Assembly (NCBI GenBank): GCA_029938185.1
Contig: JAOZVK010000366.1
Span: 1 to 6,036, forward strand
Reading direction: 5' to 3'
Length of the DNA: 6,036 nucleotides
Source of the DNA: Bacteroidales bacterium
Lineage (GTDB): Bacteria > Bacteroidota > Bacteroidia > Bacteroidales > JAOZVK01
Shown: in pieces, positions 1 to 5,895 of the stretch
Position numbering within the stretch: position 1 is the first letter of the stretch
Layout of the letters: each line of letters starts with the position of its first letter
Notes under the pieces: generated by a model
Seen by the model: the letters and a program-made list of their open reading frames with translations, nothing else
Database searches by the model: none
Told to the model about the DNA's origin: nothing
Program-made: the position numbers and the translations under genes

Positions 1-50
1 AAAAATGCATGATTTTTCAGGGCTAAAAACCCCCAATTATTAACACCCCA

Positions 51-66
51 GTCTTAGACCTATTTA
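51..66 (+). repeat. Short dispersed palindrome, copy 1
   Basis: The 16 bases gtcttagacctattta match 15 of 16 bases of 5767-5782 (gtcttcgacctattta), with only the central loop base different. The core is an inverted repeat (GTCT/AGAC around one T). A third, diverged copy lies in opposite orientation at 141-156 (13 of 16 when reverse-complemented). All three are intergenic. Membership in a genome-wide repeat family is inferred from these copies alone. Confidence 0.45.
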
Positions 67-140
67 ATATTGTTAGATACGTGCTATATATCAAACACTT
101 ACTCTAATACAAAACGGAAAAACTTTTATTATAATACTTA

Positions 141-158
141 TTTATAGGTCAAAGACCT
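141..158 (-). repeat. Short dispersed palindrome, inverted copy
   Basis: AGGTC-AAA-GACCT forms a 5-bp stem with a 3-base loop at 146-158. The reverse complement of 141-156 reads gtctttgacctataaa, which matches the copy after the MACPF gene (5767-5782) at 13 of 16 positions. It lies 32 bases before the acyltransferase start codon, so it could be in the 5' leader of that mRNA, where it might form a weak hairpin. No function is known. Confidence 0.4.
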
Positions 159-190
159 TAACATTATTACAAGCATTTTAACTATAAATT

Positions 191-1987
191 ATGAGTTTAT
201 TAAATCGCAATGAATATTCAACGGCTTTGAATATTGATAGATTTGGCGGAGAAACTGTTTCAAAGCTATTAATGCAACTTTCAAGAATTAACAAGATTAA
301 TGAAATATATTCTGAAAATTCAGATAAACAAGGTATTGAATTTATTGATTCGGTGATAAATAGTTTACAATTAAAATTTGATTTTAATAAAGATGAGCTA
401 AAACGAATACCCAAAAAAGGTGCATTTATTACAGTATCAAATCATCCCTTGGGTGGTGTTGATGGATTGATATTATTAAAAATAATTTCAGAAATTAGAC
501 CAGATTTTAAATTATTAGCTAATTATTTATTACATAAAATAGATCCTGTAAATAAAATATCACTCCCACTCAATCATTTTGAAAATCATAAATTAGGAGA
601 ACCTAGTTTAGCAGGAATAAAAAATGCATTAAAATATCTTAGAGAAGGCAACCCTCTTGGAGTATTTCCTGCAGGTGAGGTTTCAACATATCAGTCTGAT
701 AAAAACACTGTTAGTGATAGAGAATGGCAATATTCAATTCTAAAATTTATAAAATATTCTGATGTACCTATTGTACCCGTTTATTTTAAAGGTAATAATA
801 GTTTTTTCTTTCATTTGCTTGGAAAAATTCACCCTTTATTACAAACAGCACGTTTACCATCGGAAATGTTTAATAAAAAAAATAAAACTATACAAATTAG
901 AATTGGGAACCCAATAAGACCAAAAGAATTAGAAAAATATACAGATATTTCGATGTTGGGAAGATATTTGCGAGCAAAAACATATGCTTTGGGTACCTCG
1001 CTTGAAGTTACTAAGTTTTTTAGACCAAAACTTAAAGCACGTATTAAAAGAGTACAGAAAATAATTGACCCTGTACCAAAAAATATTATTGTTGCTGAAA
1101 TTGAAAAAGCTAAAAGTGAATATTTGTTATTTAAAAGTGGTAGTTTTAGTGTTTTGTGTCCACCCTCAATAAAAATACCAAATGTACTAACAGAAATAGG
1201 AAGACTCAGAGAAGTTACATTTAGAAAAGTTGGAGAAGGTACTAACAGAAGTCTTGATTTGGACGAATTTGATTTGTACTTTAGACAACTAATTGTATGG
1301 AATGAAGATGAAAAAGAAATTTCGGGTGCATATAGGGTTGGCAAAGGAAATGATATTCTTGCACAATATGGAGTTAAAGGATTTTATATTCAAACTTTAT
1401 TTAAAATAAATAAAGAATTTTTTCCAATTTTAAATGAATCTATTGAACTAGGTCGTTCTTTTATTGTTGAAAAATACCAAAAAAGACCACTATCATTATT
1501 TTTGTTGTGGAAAGGTCTTTTATATTTTCTACTAAAACATCAAGAGTATAGATACTTAATTGGTCCAGCAAGTATTAGCAATGAATTTTCTAAATTTTCT
1601 AAGGGGCTTATAGTTAGTTTTTTTAAATCTAACTATTTTGATATTGAATTAGCAAAATACCTTAAACCACGAAAAAAATTTAAAATTCCAAATACTCCAA
1701 ATGTTGATGATAAGATTTTTTTAGATTTTTCGAGTAATGATTTAAACAAATTAGATAGAAATATTAAAGATATTGAAAATGATTTTGGTATACCTATTTT
1801 ATTTAAAAAATATATTAAGCTTAAAGCTAAAATAATTGGTTTTAATATTGACCCCAAATTTAATGATTGTTTAGATGGTTTAATTATTTTGGATATATTT
1901 GATATACCATTAGATATTATAAAATCTCTTTCAAAAGAAATAAATGATGTGTCTATTTTGGATAGATTTAATTTTACAGATATATAA
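191..1987 (+). CDS. Bifunctional lysophospholipid-type acyltransferase / GNAT N-acyltransferase (OlsF-like aminolipid synthase)
   Basis: This 598-residue protein joins two acyltransferases. Residues about 1-280 are a PlsC/LPLAT-type O-acyltransferase: a family-like N-terminus (NKINEIY, 34-40), the catalytic-type motif NHPLGGVDG (84-92) with His85 and Asp91, FPAGEVS (159-165), and VPVYFKGNN (195-203). The His-Asp spacing is H-x5-D rather than the H-x4-D of classical PlsC. Residues about 330-500 match the acyl-homoserine-lactone-synthase-like GNAT fold of OlsB/hemolysin proteins: LREVTFR (339-345), FDLYFRQLIVW (360-370), ELGRSFIV (419-426), LLWKGLLYFL (438-447) and GPASIS (458-463). A further conserved tail follows (IPILFKKYIKLKAKIIGFNIDP, split around 534-555). 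In the OlsF family one domain N-acylates an amino acid with a 3-hydroxy fatty acid and the other O-acylates the product, giving ornithine or, in Bacteroidota, glycine-type lipids at the inner membrane. The substrate here is inferred, not shown. No transmembrane helix is evident. The ATG at 191 gives a normal N-terminus. No Shine-Dalgarno sequence is present, as is usual in this phylum. Confidence 0.87.
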   Translation: MSLLNRNEYSTALNIDRFGGETVSKLLMQLSRINKINEIYSENSDKQGIEFIDSVINSLQLKFDFNKDELKRIPKKGAFITVSNHPLGGVDGLILLKIISEIRPDFKLLANYLLHKIDPVNKISLPLNHFENHKLGEPSLAGIKNALKYLREGNPLGVFPAGEVSTYQSDKNTVSDREWQYSILKFIKYSDVPIVPVYFKGNNSFFFHLLGKIHPLLQTARLPSEMFNKKNKTIQIRIGNPIRPKELEKYTDISMLGRYLRAKTYALGTSLEVTKFFRPKLKARIKRVQKIIDPVPKNIIVAEIEKAKSEYLLFKSGSFSVLCPPSIKIPNVLTEIGRLREVTFRKVGEGTNRSLDLDEFDLYFRQLIVWNEDEKEISGAYRVGKGNDILAQYGVKGFYIQTLFKINKEFFPILNESIELGRSFIVEKYQKRPLSLFLLWKGLLYFLLKHQEYRYLIGPASISNEFSKFSKGLIVSFFKSNYFDIELAKYLKPRKKFKIPNTPNVDDKIFLDFSSNDLNKLDRNIKDIENDFGIPILFKKYIKLKAKIIGFNIDPKFNDCLDGLIILDIFDIPLDIIKSLSKEINDVSILDRFNFTDI

Positions 1988-2240
1988 GGAAAAATTCTAA
2001 AAAACTCTGAGTAAGTAATTAACAATGAATAATGGACAATTAGCAATTTTGCTTACGCCAGAATTACAGTAAGTTACAACTTTACAAAGTGTCGATTTTA
2101 TACAATGACCTACTTATTACTAAAATAGAAGTTTTTAGGAATGTTTTTTTTGCAATTTATTTAGATATGAGCAAAGTAAAAGGCTTTGTGAGTCTGTTTT
2201 TTTTAGTTTATATAAAAAATCTAATTAATAAATTTTCATA
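1988..2240. other. Intergenic spacer between acyltransferase and LysE genes
   Basis: No gene is supported. The spacer holds the heptamer repeat at 2017-2051 and repeated GTAAG/CTTAC words (2011-2015, 2052-2056 and 2069-2073) that could pair as alternative weak hairpins. T-rich runs occur near 2142-2150 and 2194-2202, but neither follows a convincing GC stem, so no terminator is called. The length and repeat content argue against tight co-transcription of the two flanking genes. Confidence 0.5.
2017..2051. repeat. Five-unit heptamer tandem repeat (AATNNNN)
   Basis: Five consecutive 7-base units each begin with AAT: aattaac, aatgaat, aatggac, aattagc, aattttg. The periodicity is visible directly. 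Such degenerate heptamer arrays resemble the short tandemly repeated sequences described in cyanobacteria, and similar intergenic text occurs in Bacteroidota to my recollection. The flanking GTAAG (2011-2015) and CTTAC (2052-2056) are inverted copies of each other and bracket the array closely. No coding role is evident, and stop codons occur in the frames checked. Confidence 0.5.
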
Positions 2241-2870
2241 TTGGAATTAAAACTTTTTATTGAAGGAATAATTGTTGGAGTATCAGTATCTGCTCCGTTA
2301 GGTCCTTTAGGTGTTCTTCTAATACAAAGAACAATGAATAAAGGCTTACTTTCTGCTTTTTTTACAGGTTTGGGAGCTGCAATAGCTGATATTATTTATG
2401 CTATAATTGCAGGTTTTGGACTAACTTATATTTCTGGTTTTATTGATGATAATGCATTGTATATAAGACTAATCGGTAGTCTTTTAGTATTTTTTTTAGG
2501 TGTAAAGATTTTTTTTTCAAATCCAGCTAAACAGTTTAGAAGGCAAAAAACAAAAAAAAGAACTTTAGTTAGTGATTTTCTTTCGAGTTTTTTTATTACT
2601 ATTTCAAATCCTTTGACTATAGTAGTATTTGGATATGTTTTTGCTGGATTAGAATTGGTTAGCAAAGATTCAAATTATACACGTATTACAATATTATTGG
2701 TAGGTATTTTTTCTGGAGCTATGCTTTGGTGGGGGATATTAATTAAAATCGTAAATAGGTTTAGAAGTAGTATTAGATTACGGAAACTATGGTGGATAAA
2801 TAAAATAACGGGGGCTTCTGTTGTGGTTTTGGGTATAGCAATAATGATTCACAGTATATTTTTTATGTAG
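2241..2870 (+). CDS. LysE/RhtB-family translocator (small-solute exporter)
   Basis: The 209-residue length is typical for the LysE superfamily, whose members export amino acids or related small molecules across the inner membrane using the proton gradient. The N-terminal signature SAPLGPLGVLLIQRTMNKG (17-35) followed by GLGAAIADIIYAIIAGFG (43-60) is characteristic, as is ISNPLTIVVFGYVFAG (121-136) in the fourth span and LWWG (162-165) in the fifth. About six hydrophobic segments are seen (near 5-27, 38-64, 73-93, 112-138, 146-170 and 186-208), with a basic cytoplasmic loop at 96-108. The start is TTG: the in-frame stop at 2229-2231 leaves no upstream ATG, and TTG places the family N-terminus correctly. 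No clear ribosome binding site is visible. The substrate cannot be predicted. The nearby lipid acyltransferase invites an amino-acid link, but that is only conjecture. Confidence 0.85.
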   Translation: MELKLFIEGIIVGVSVSAPLGPLGVLLIQRTMNKGLLSAFFTGLGAAIADIIYAIIAGFGLTYISGFIDDNALYIRLIGSLLVFFLGVKIFFSNPAKQFRRQKTKKRTLVSDFLSSFFITISNPLTIVVFGYVFAGLELVSKDSNYTRITILLVGIFSGAMLWWGILIKIVNRFRSSIRLRKLWWINKITGASVVVLGIAIMIHSIFFM

Positions 2871-2928
2871 ACTTCATGGTATTTTTACTGATTGAATTTA
2901 AAAGAATAACAAAAAAATTAAAATAGTC

Positions 2929-3006
2929 ATGAAAATAACAGTAGAATATACCGAAAATATTACCACAAATGAAATAAGTATAACAAATGCAAAATATGTT
3001 AGGTGA
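2929..3006 (+). pseudogene. Truncated N-terminal remnant resembling a DUF2442 protein
   Basis: An ATG-initiated frame of 25 codons begins MKITVEYTENI and continues ITNAKYVR before a TGA. From memory this resembles the start of DUF2442 proteins, which normally run on with a segment of the form D-Y-x-L-x-I-x-F-x-D-G and total about 80-100 residues. No such continuation is found in any forward frame after the stop; instead the inverted-repeat element begins four bases later. The upstream 16-codon frame (2876-2926) could be debris of the DUF4160 partner that often precedes DUF2442, but it is too short to judge. An authentic short peptide gene or chance similarity remains possible. Confidence 0.4.
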
Positions 3007-3009
3007 TTA

Positions 3010-3134
3010 GGCTACCCGTCAGAAGTTGGACAGTCTTGTTTATCAGATATTTCGTAACAGGATAAAAATCAATCCTTTAAATCCTGTAAATCCTGTCAAA
3101 AAATAAAATAATGTCCAATACTATACGTGTAGCC
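3010..3134. mobile_element. MITE-like 125-bp element with imperfect 23-bp inverted ends
   Basis: The left end (3010-3032, starting GGCTACCCGT and ending TTGGACA) and the reverse complement of the right end (3112-3134, starting GGCTACACGT and ending TTGGACA) agree at 16 of 23 positions, with the outer six and inner seven bases perfectly matched. The interior has an ACAGGAT (3057-3063) that can pair with ATCCTGT (3081-3087 or 3090-3096), within a 9-base tandem repeat. There is no coding capacity, so the element could only move with a transposase supplied elsewhere. No convincing target-site duplication is visible. It might instead be a stable hairpin repeat not derived from a transposon. Confidence 0.45.
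3071..3097. repeat. Three-unit 9-base tandem repeat
   Basis: Three adjacent 9-base units read aatccttta, aatcctgta, aatcctgtc. They lie inside the inverted-repeat element and are complementary to the upstream ACAGGAT at 3057-3063, so they could form alternative stems. The units resemble a dispersed intergenic motif I recall from Bacteroidota genomes, but that cannot be verified here. Confidence 0.5.
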
Positions 3135-3162
3135 ATACATGACATATTTCAAACCACAACAC

Positions 3163-3205
3163 TTATGCCCAAATGATTGACAAAATGGCATAAACAAGCA
3201 TTTTG
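3163..3205. repeat. Two overlapping, mutually exclusive inverted repeats
   Basis: TTATGCC (3163-3169) pairs with GGCATAA (3187-3193), and CAAAATG (3181-3187) pairs with CATTTTG (3199-3205). The two 7-bp stems share bases 3187-3193 and cannot form together. They lie 40 to 80 bases upstream of the presumed -7 element, so they are more likely a DNA-level site or repeat remnant than part of the MACPF mRNA. Confidence 0.35.
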
Positions 3206-3244
3206 TGCAATATTTAAGTATATATCATATGTTGATAAACATTT

Positions 3245-3280
3245 TATATTTGCAAAACAAAACTTAACTTTGTAAGTTAA
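3245..3280 (+). promoter_or_regulatory. Candidate Bacteroidota promoter with palindrome over the second -7 element
   Basis: Two perfect TAnnTTTG -7 elements occur: tatatttg at 3245-3252 and taactttg at 3265-3272. Either would give a leader of roughly 50-80 bases before the ATG at 3330. Neither has a TTG -33 element at the usual spacing of about 19-21 bases, so both are tentative. The second lies within the palindrome TTAACTT-TGT-AAGTTAA (3264-3280, 7-bp arms), which is further flanked by AAAA and TTTT. A repressor dimer bound there would cover the promoter. No regulator gene is present in the window. Confidence 0.4.
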
Positions 3281-3329
3281 ATTTTATAAACGTAAAAACA
3301 AATATTTTAAACACAAATAAATTATTTTT

Positions 3330-5765
3330 ATGAAAAAAATATTTTTTATAACAGCATTAGTATTATTTCTGTTCTCTGGAAATTTATTATCTCAAAAACA
3401 AGCTCCTGGTCTTGGCTTAGTAGGATATGGTTACGATGTATTCGGAAAATTTGCTGATAATACAAGTAAGAAAAAATATCCACTATTTAAATGGACACAG
3501 TATAAGACAGTTCCAATAATGTCAGACCAATATACAATGCCAAATGAAATTCTTTTAGAAAATATTGGTGAAAAGAAAAAAACAACAATAAGCACAAGTA
3601 GTAGAAGAGATTATGCAAAAAGTTTTAGTGCATCAGCAGGTCTTGGAATTGATGCTGTTGCCTTTAGTGCATCGGTAGAAGTTGCATATTCTAAAACAAG
3701 TTCAAAAAGCAAGCAATATTATTTCCATACAATACGCGATGCAAATCGTATTTGGCGTATATCAATTGACGAAAGAGTTGACCACAAAACACTTTTAGAC
3801 CCAATGTCGGCAAAAGATTTAAATAACCCAAATGTAAAAGCCGAAGTAATTTTTGAAAGATATGGAACGCATTACATAGCAAGTGCATATCTTGGCGGAA
3901 GATTAGACTATACCACAGTTACCGAAATTGACGAAAGTACTTCGGAAAGCGAAATATCTGTATCGGTTGAAGCTTCATATGCTATGGTTACTGCAAAAGG
4001 TTCTACATCAACTGGTAATAAAAAATCAAGTAGAAACACAAAAACAAAAACAGAATTGACAGTAACTGGCGGTAATGCCGAAATGCTATCAAGTATGGGA
4101 AGCGAAAGTGCTTACGAAAACTGGGCATCAGGAATTAGAACTCGTCCTGTTTTATGCGATTTTGATAAAACAAGCCTATTGCCTATTTGGAATTTATGTA
4201 AATCAGCTACAAGAAGATCCAGACTAAAAGCTGCTTTTAATAGAATGTGTAAAGACCCAAAATACAAACTTCCTAAAGCAATGGCAAATGTAGTTTCGTT
4301 AAAAGAAAGTGCTTATATGGTTAAATGTAAAGACGGTGGCTTATACTGGGATTTTTCTGGATATAATACTAAAGCAAAACAAAAATCGGGTAAACTAAGA
4401 TTATACATAAAAGATAATAATTCTCATTCAAATCAAGGTTTCGATAGGATTTTTAAAATCAGACCAAACGAAATGGAACCTGAATGGGTACATCTACAAC
4501 CTCAGCACACTAAAATGGTATTGGATATTGCAGGTGGCAGTAAAATAGCAAATGCCGAAGTTCAACTTTGGGATTATAGAAAAGACAATCTTGCTCAATT
4601 ATTTAAAATGGAACCTGTTGATGGCGAAAGTGATACATATTATATTAAAAACAAAAACAGTGGCTTGTATTTTGAAACACCAAAAGGAAAAACTACAACA
4701 AAAAATACAGTTATAATTCAAAATAAATTTACAGGAAAAGATAATCAAAAATGGGTATTCGAAAAATTTAACCCCATAAATATTGCACAACCTAAAACAG
4801 CATATTATGCAATACAATGCGCAGCTGGAAATAAATACTGGGATTTTCCAGGTTCATATCCAAATATTAAAAGTAATAAATTAACACTTTATAAATCAGG
4901 AAAACCAGTTGGCGATAGAATTGTAAAAATTGCAAAAGTAGGTAATCATTACGTTATCAGACCCGACCACCACAACAGTAATGTACTTACTGCTAAAAAA
5001 AATTCACAATTAACTGTATCAAAACAAACAAGAGCCGATAATCAATTATTTAGATTTGAATATGGTGGTCAAGCATCAACATACTTAATTATAAATAAAA
5101 AAAATAATCAGGTAATTGATGCACATTCACAAAAAACAAATCAAAACGGATGCCCTGTTTCGATGTGGAAAAAAAGAGGCAGTAAAAATCAGAGATGGAT
5201 TTTACACCAGCGAAAAAGAAAAACGCCAATTCATGAAGGCACATGGTATATAAAAATGGCTCACAGTAATAAATACTGGGATTTAGCTGGCACTGGTGGA
5301 GCTACTAACAATAATGGGCGTAACCTTCAAATATGGGATTTGGATAATGGAAAAGACAGAGTAGTAAAATTTATTCCTACTAATGATTACCCATACTATA
5401 AAATACAATTTCAAAACGGTGGACGCTTGCTTGATGTAGGAGGCTATTGGAAACTTACAGATATGAGCTATAAAGACCAAGCATTGTATCGTGCTAAAAA
5501 GTCAAATAAAAAGAAAAAATCAGATAAAGGAGCCAATTTACAGATATGGGAAAAATCTAACAAAAAAAATCAACTATGGAAAATTGTTTATGTTGGAAAT
5601 GGTATTTTTAATATAGTTTCAAAATATGGAACTGCAGTTGATGCATCTGGAGGAAAAATTAATAATAATGGTTGCAATCTACAAATGTGGAAATATAATA
5701 AAAAAAACCGTTCGCAACAATTTATGTTTATTAATACTAAAACAAAAAAAGTTTATAAGTATTAA
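3330..5765 (+). CDS. Secreted MACPF (perforin-like) protein with three C-terminal ricin-type beta-trefoil modules
   Basis: This 811-residue protein begins with a type I signal peptide (MKKIFF, hydrophobic core 5-20, likely cut near LLS|Q at 21/22; no lipobox cysteine). Residues about 25-315 are a MACPF domain: the signature YGTHY-x6-GG (178-190) is intact. Alternating polar/apolar stretches at about 85-130 and 195-245 fit the two segments that become membrane-spanning hairpins, and TGGN (246-249) and RPVLCDF...LLPIW (272-287) are typical of bacterial members. Residues about 326-803 form three beta-trefoil modules (about 326-480, 488-628 and 636-803), each opening with YWDF or YWDL (339, 503, 649) and each built of three subdomains. 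QxW or QxF motifs occur at 423, 473, 572, 621, 748 and 796. MACPF proteins oligomerise into pores; ricin-type trefoils usually bind sugars, so glycan-directed pore formation is inferred. There is no type IX secretion tail. The target could be competing bacteria (as for the Bacteroidales BSAP proteins), protists or animal cells. The ATG at 3330 is the only sensible start. The gene stands alone, with no immunity gene nearby. Confidence 0.9.
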   Translation: MKKIFFITALVLFLFSGNLLSQKQAPGLGLVGYGYDVFGKFADNTSKKKYPLFKWTQYKTVPIMSDQYTMPNEILLENIGEKKKTTISTSSRRDYAKSFSASAGLGIDAVAFSASVEVAYSKTSSKSKQYYFHTIRDANRIWRISIDERVDHKTLLDPMSAKDLNNPNVKAEVIFERYGTHYIASAYLGGRLDYTTVTEIDESTSESEISVSVEASYAMVTAKGSTSTGNKKSSRNTKTKTELTVTGGNAEMLSSMGSESAYENWASGIRTRPVLCDFDKTSLLPIWNLCKSATRRSRLKAAFNRMCKDPKYKLPKAMANVVSLKESAYMVKCKDGGLYWDFSGYNTKAKQKSGKLRLYIKDNNSHSNQGFDRIFKIRPNEMEPEWVHLQPQHTKMVLDIAGGSKIANAEVQLWDYRKDNLAQLFKMEPVDGESDTYYIKNKNSGLYFETPKGKTTTKNTVIIQNKFTGKDNQKWVFEKFNPINIAQPKTAYYAIQCAAGNKYWDFPGSYPNIKSNKLTLYKSGKPVGDRIVKIAKVGNHYVIRPDHHNSNVLTAKKNSQLTVSKQTRADNQLFRFEYGGQASTYLIINKKNNQVIDAHSQKTNQNGCPVSMWKKRGSKNQRWILHQRKRKTPIHEGTWYIKMAHSNKYWDLAGTGGATNNNGRNLQIWDLDNGKDRVVKFIPTNDYPYYKIQFQNGGRLLDVGGYWKLTDMSYKDQALYRAKKSNKKKKSDKGANLQIWEKSNKKNQLWKIVYVGNGIFNIVSKYGTAVDASGGKINNNGCNLQMWKYNKKNRSQQFMFINTKTKKVYKY

Positions 5766-5782
5766 GGTCTTCGACCTATTTA
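5765..5782 (+). terminator. Small hairpin at the stop codon, possible weak terminator; palindrome copy 3
   Basis: AGGTC (5765-5769) pairs with GACCT (5773-5777) around TTC, starting at the last base of the MACPF stop codon. The 5-bp stem is followed by the T-rich but interrupted tatttatag, so it would be at best a weak intrinsic terminator. The same 16-base core (5767-5782) occurs at 51-66 with one mismatch, so it may simply be a dispersed repeat that sits at gene ends. Confidence 0.35.
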
Positions 5783-5836
5783 TAGTTGCTTACGCATTAA
5801 TATAAAGGCAATCAAATCAATAAGTTATGAATATGT

Positions 5837-5854
5837 AAAAGTCGAAAAACTTTT
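5837..5854 (+). terminator. AT-rich hairpin AAAAGT/ACTTTT, possible terminator
   Basis: AAAAGT (5837-5842) and ACTTTT (5849-5854) form a 6-bp stem with a CGAAAA loop, about 70 bases after the MACPF stop. The stem is almost entirely A/T and the trailing T run is part of its 3' arm, so termination efficiency is doubtful. It is the second candidate 3' end for the MACPF transcript. Confidence 0.25.
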
Positions 5855-5895
5855 GTAACAGTACTTAATTAGTGTCTATCCATAAAGTCAATAAA

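Larger units (their letters stand above)
1..190. other. Intergenic region with small palindromes, no gene seen
   Basis: No coding sequence is supported here. The region holds a GGG/CCC inverted repeat (20-22 with 30-32) and two short palindromes, GTCT-T-AGAC at 51-59 and AGGTC-AAA-GACCT at 146-158, which resemble a third one after the last gene. A TATAAT hexamer lies at 130-135, but the Bacteroidota primary sigma factor does not normally use it, and I see no good TAnnTTTG element with a -33 partner. The promoter of the acyltransferase gene is therefore not assigned. The left edge may continue a repeat that starts outside the window. Confidence 0.5.
2871..3329. other. Repeat-rich spacer upstream of the MACPF gene
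   Basis: This 459-base stretch holds no intact gene. From left to right it contains a short open frame of 16 codons (2876-2926), the truncated DUF2442-like stub (2929-3006), a 125-bp element with inverted ends (3010-3134), overlapping inverted repeats (3163-3205) and the putative promoter region (3245-3280). The composition suggests a former small gene region that was broken up by insertion and deletion. No tRNA or riboswitch fold was recognised. Confidence 0.5.

Noticed and set aside
130..135. TATAAT as a sigma-70 -10 box for the acyltransferase gene
   Set aside because: Bacteroidota housekeeping promoters use TAnnTTTG. This hexamer is expected by chance in such AT-rich DNA, and no -35 partner is seen.
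829..1344. 171-codon open frame on the minus strand inside the acyltransferase gene
   Set aside because: It lies wholly opposite the well-supported GNAT/LPLAT gene. Its translation is low-complexity, Phe/Ser/Leu-rich, and resembles no family, as expected of antisense in AT-rich DNA.
1633..2046. 137-codon minus-strand frame running from the heptamer repeat into the acyltransferase 3' end
   Set aside because: Its start lies in the tandem repeat and the rest is antisense to a conserved domain. No family motif or ribosome binding site is seen.
191..2870. Acyltransferase and LysE genes as one operon
   Set aside because: They share a strand, but 253 bases of repeat-bearing spacer separate them. 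No sequence evidence links their transcription.
3071..3097. CRISPR-like array
   Set aside because: The repeats are only 9 bases, directly adjacent and without spacers. No cas genes are present.
3330..3400. Lipoprotein signal for the MACPF protein
   Set aside because: The hydrophobic segment ends GNLLSQKQ, with no cysteine at the lipobox position, so a type I cleavage site fits better.
5640..5765. Type IX secretion C-terminal sorting domain
   Set aside because: The C-terminus is the last trefoil subdomain followed by a short basic tail. The glycine- and lysine-patterned motifs of T9SS sorting domains are absent.
3330..5765. Direct assignment as a BSAP antibacterial toxin
   Set aside because: The MACPF fold is shared, but the long ricin-type C-terminus is not something I can match to a named BSAP. 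The target is unknown, so only the family call is made.
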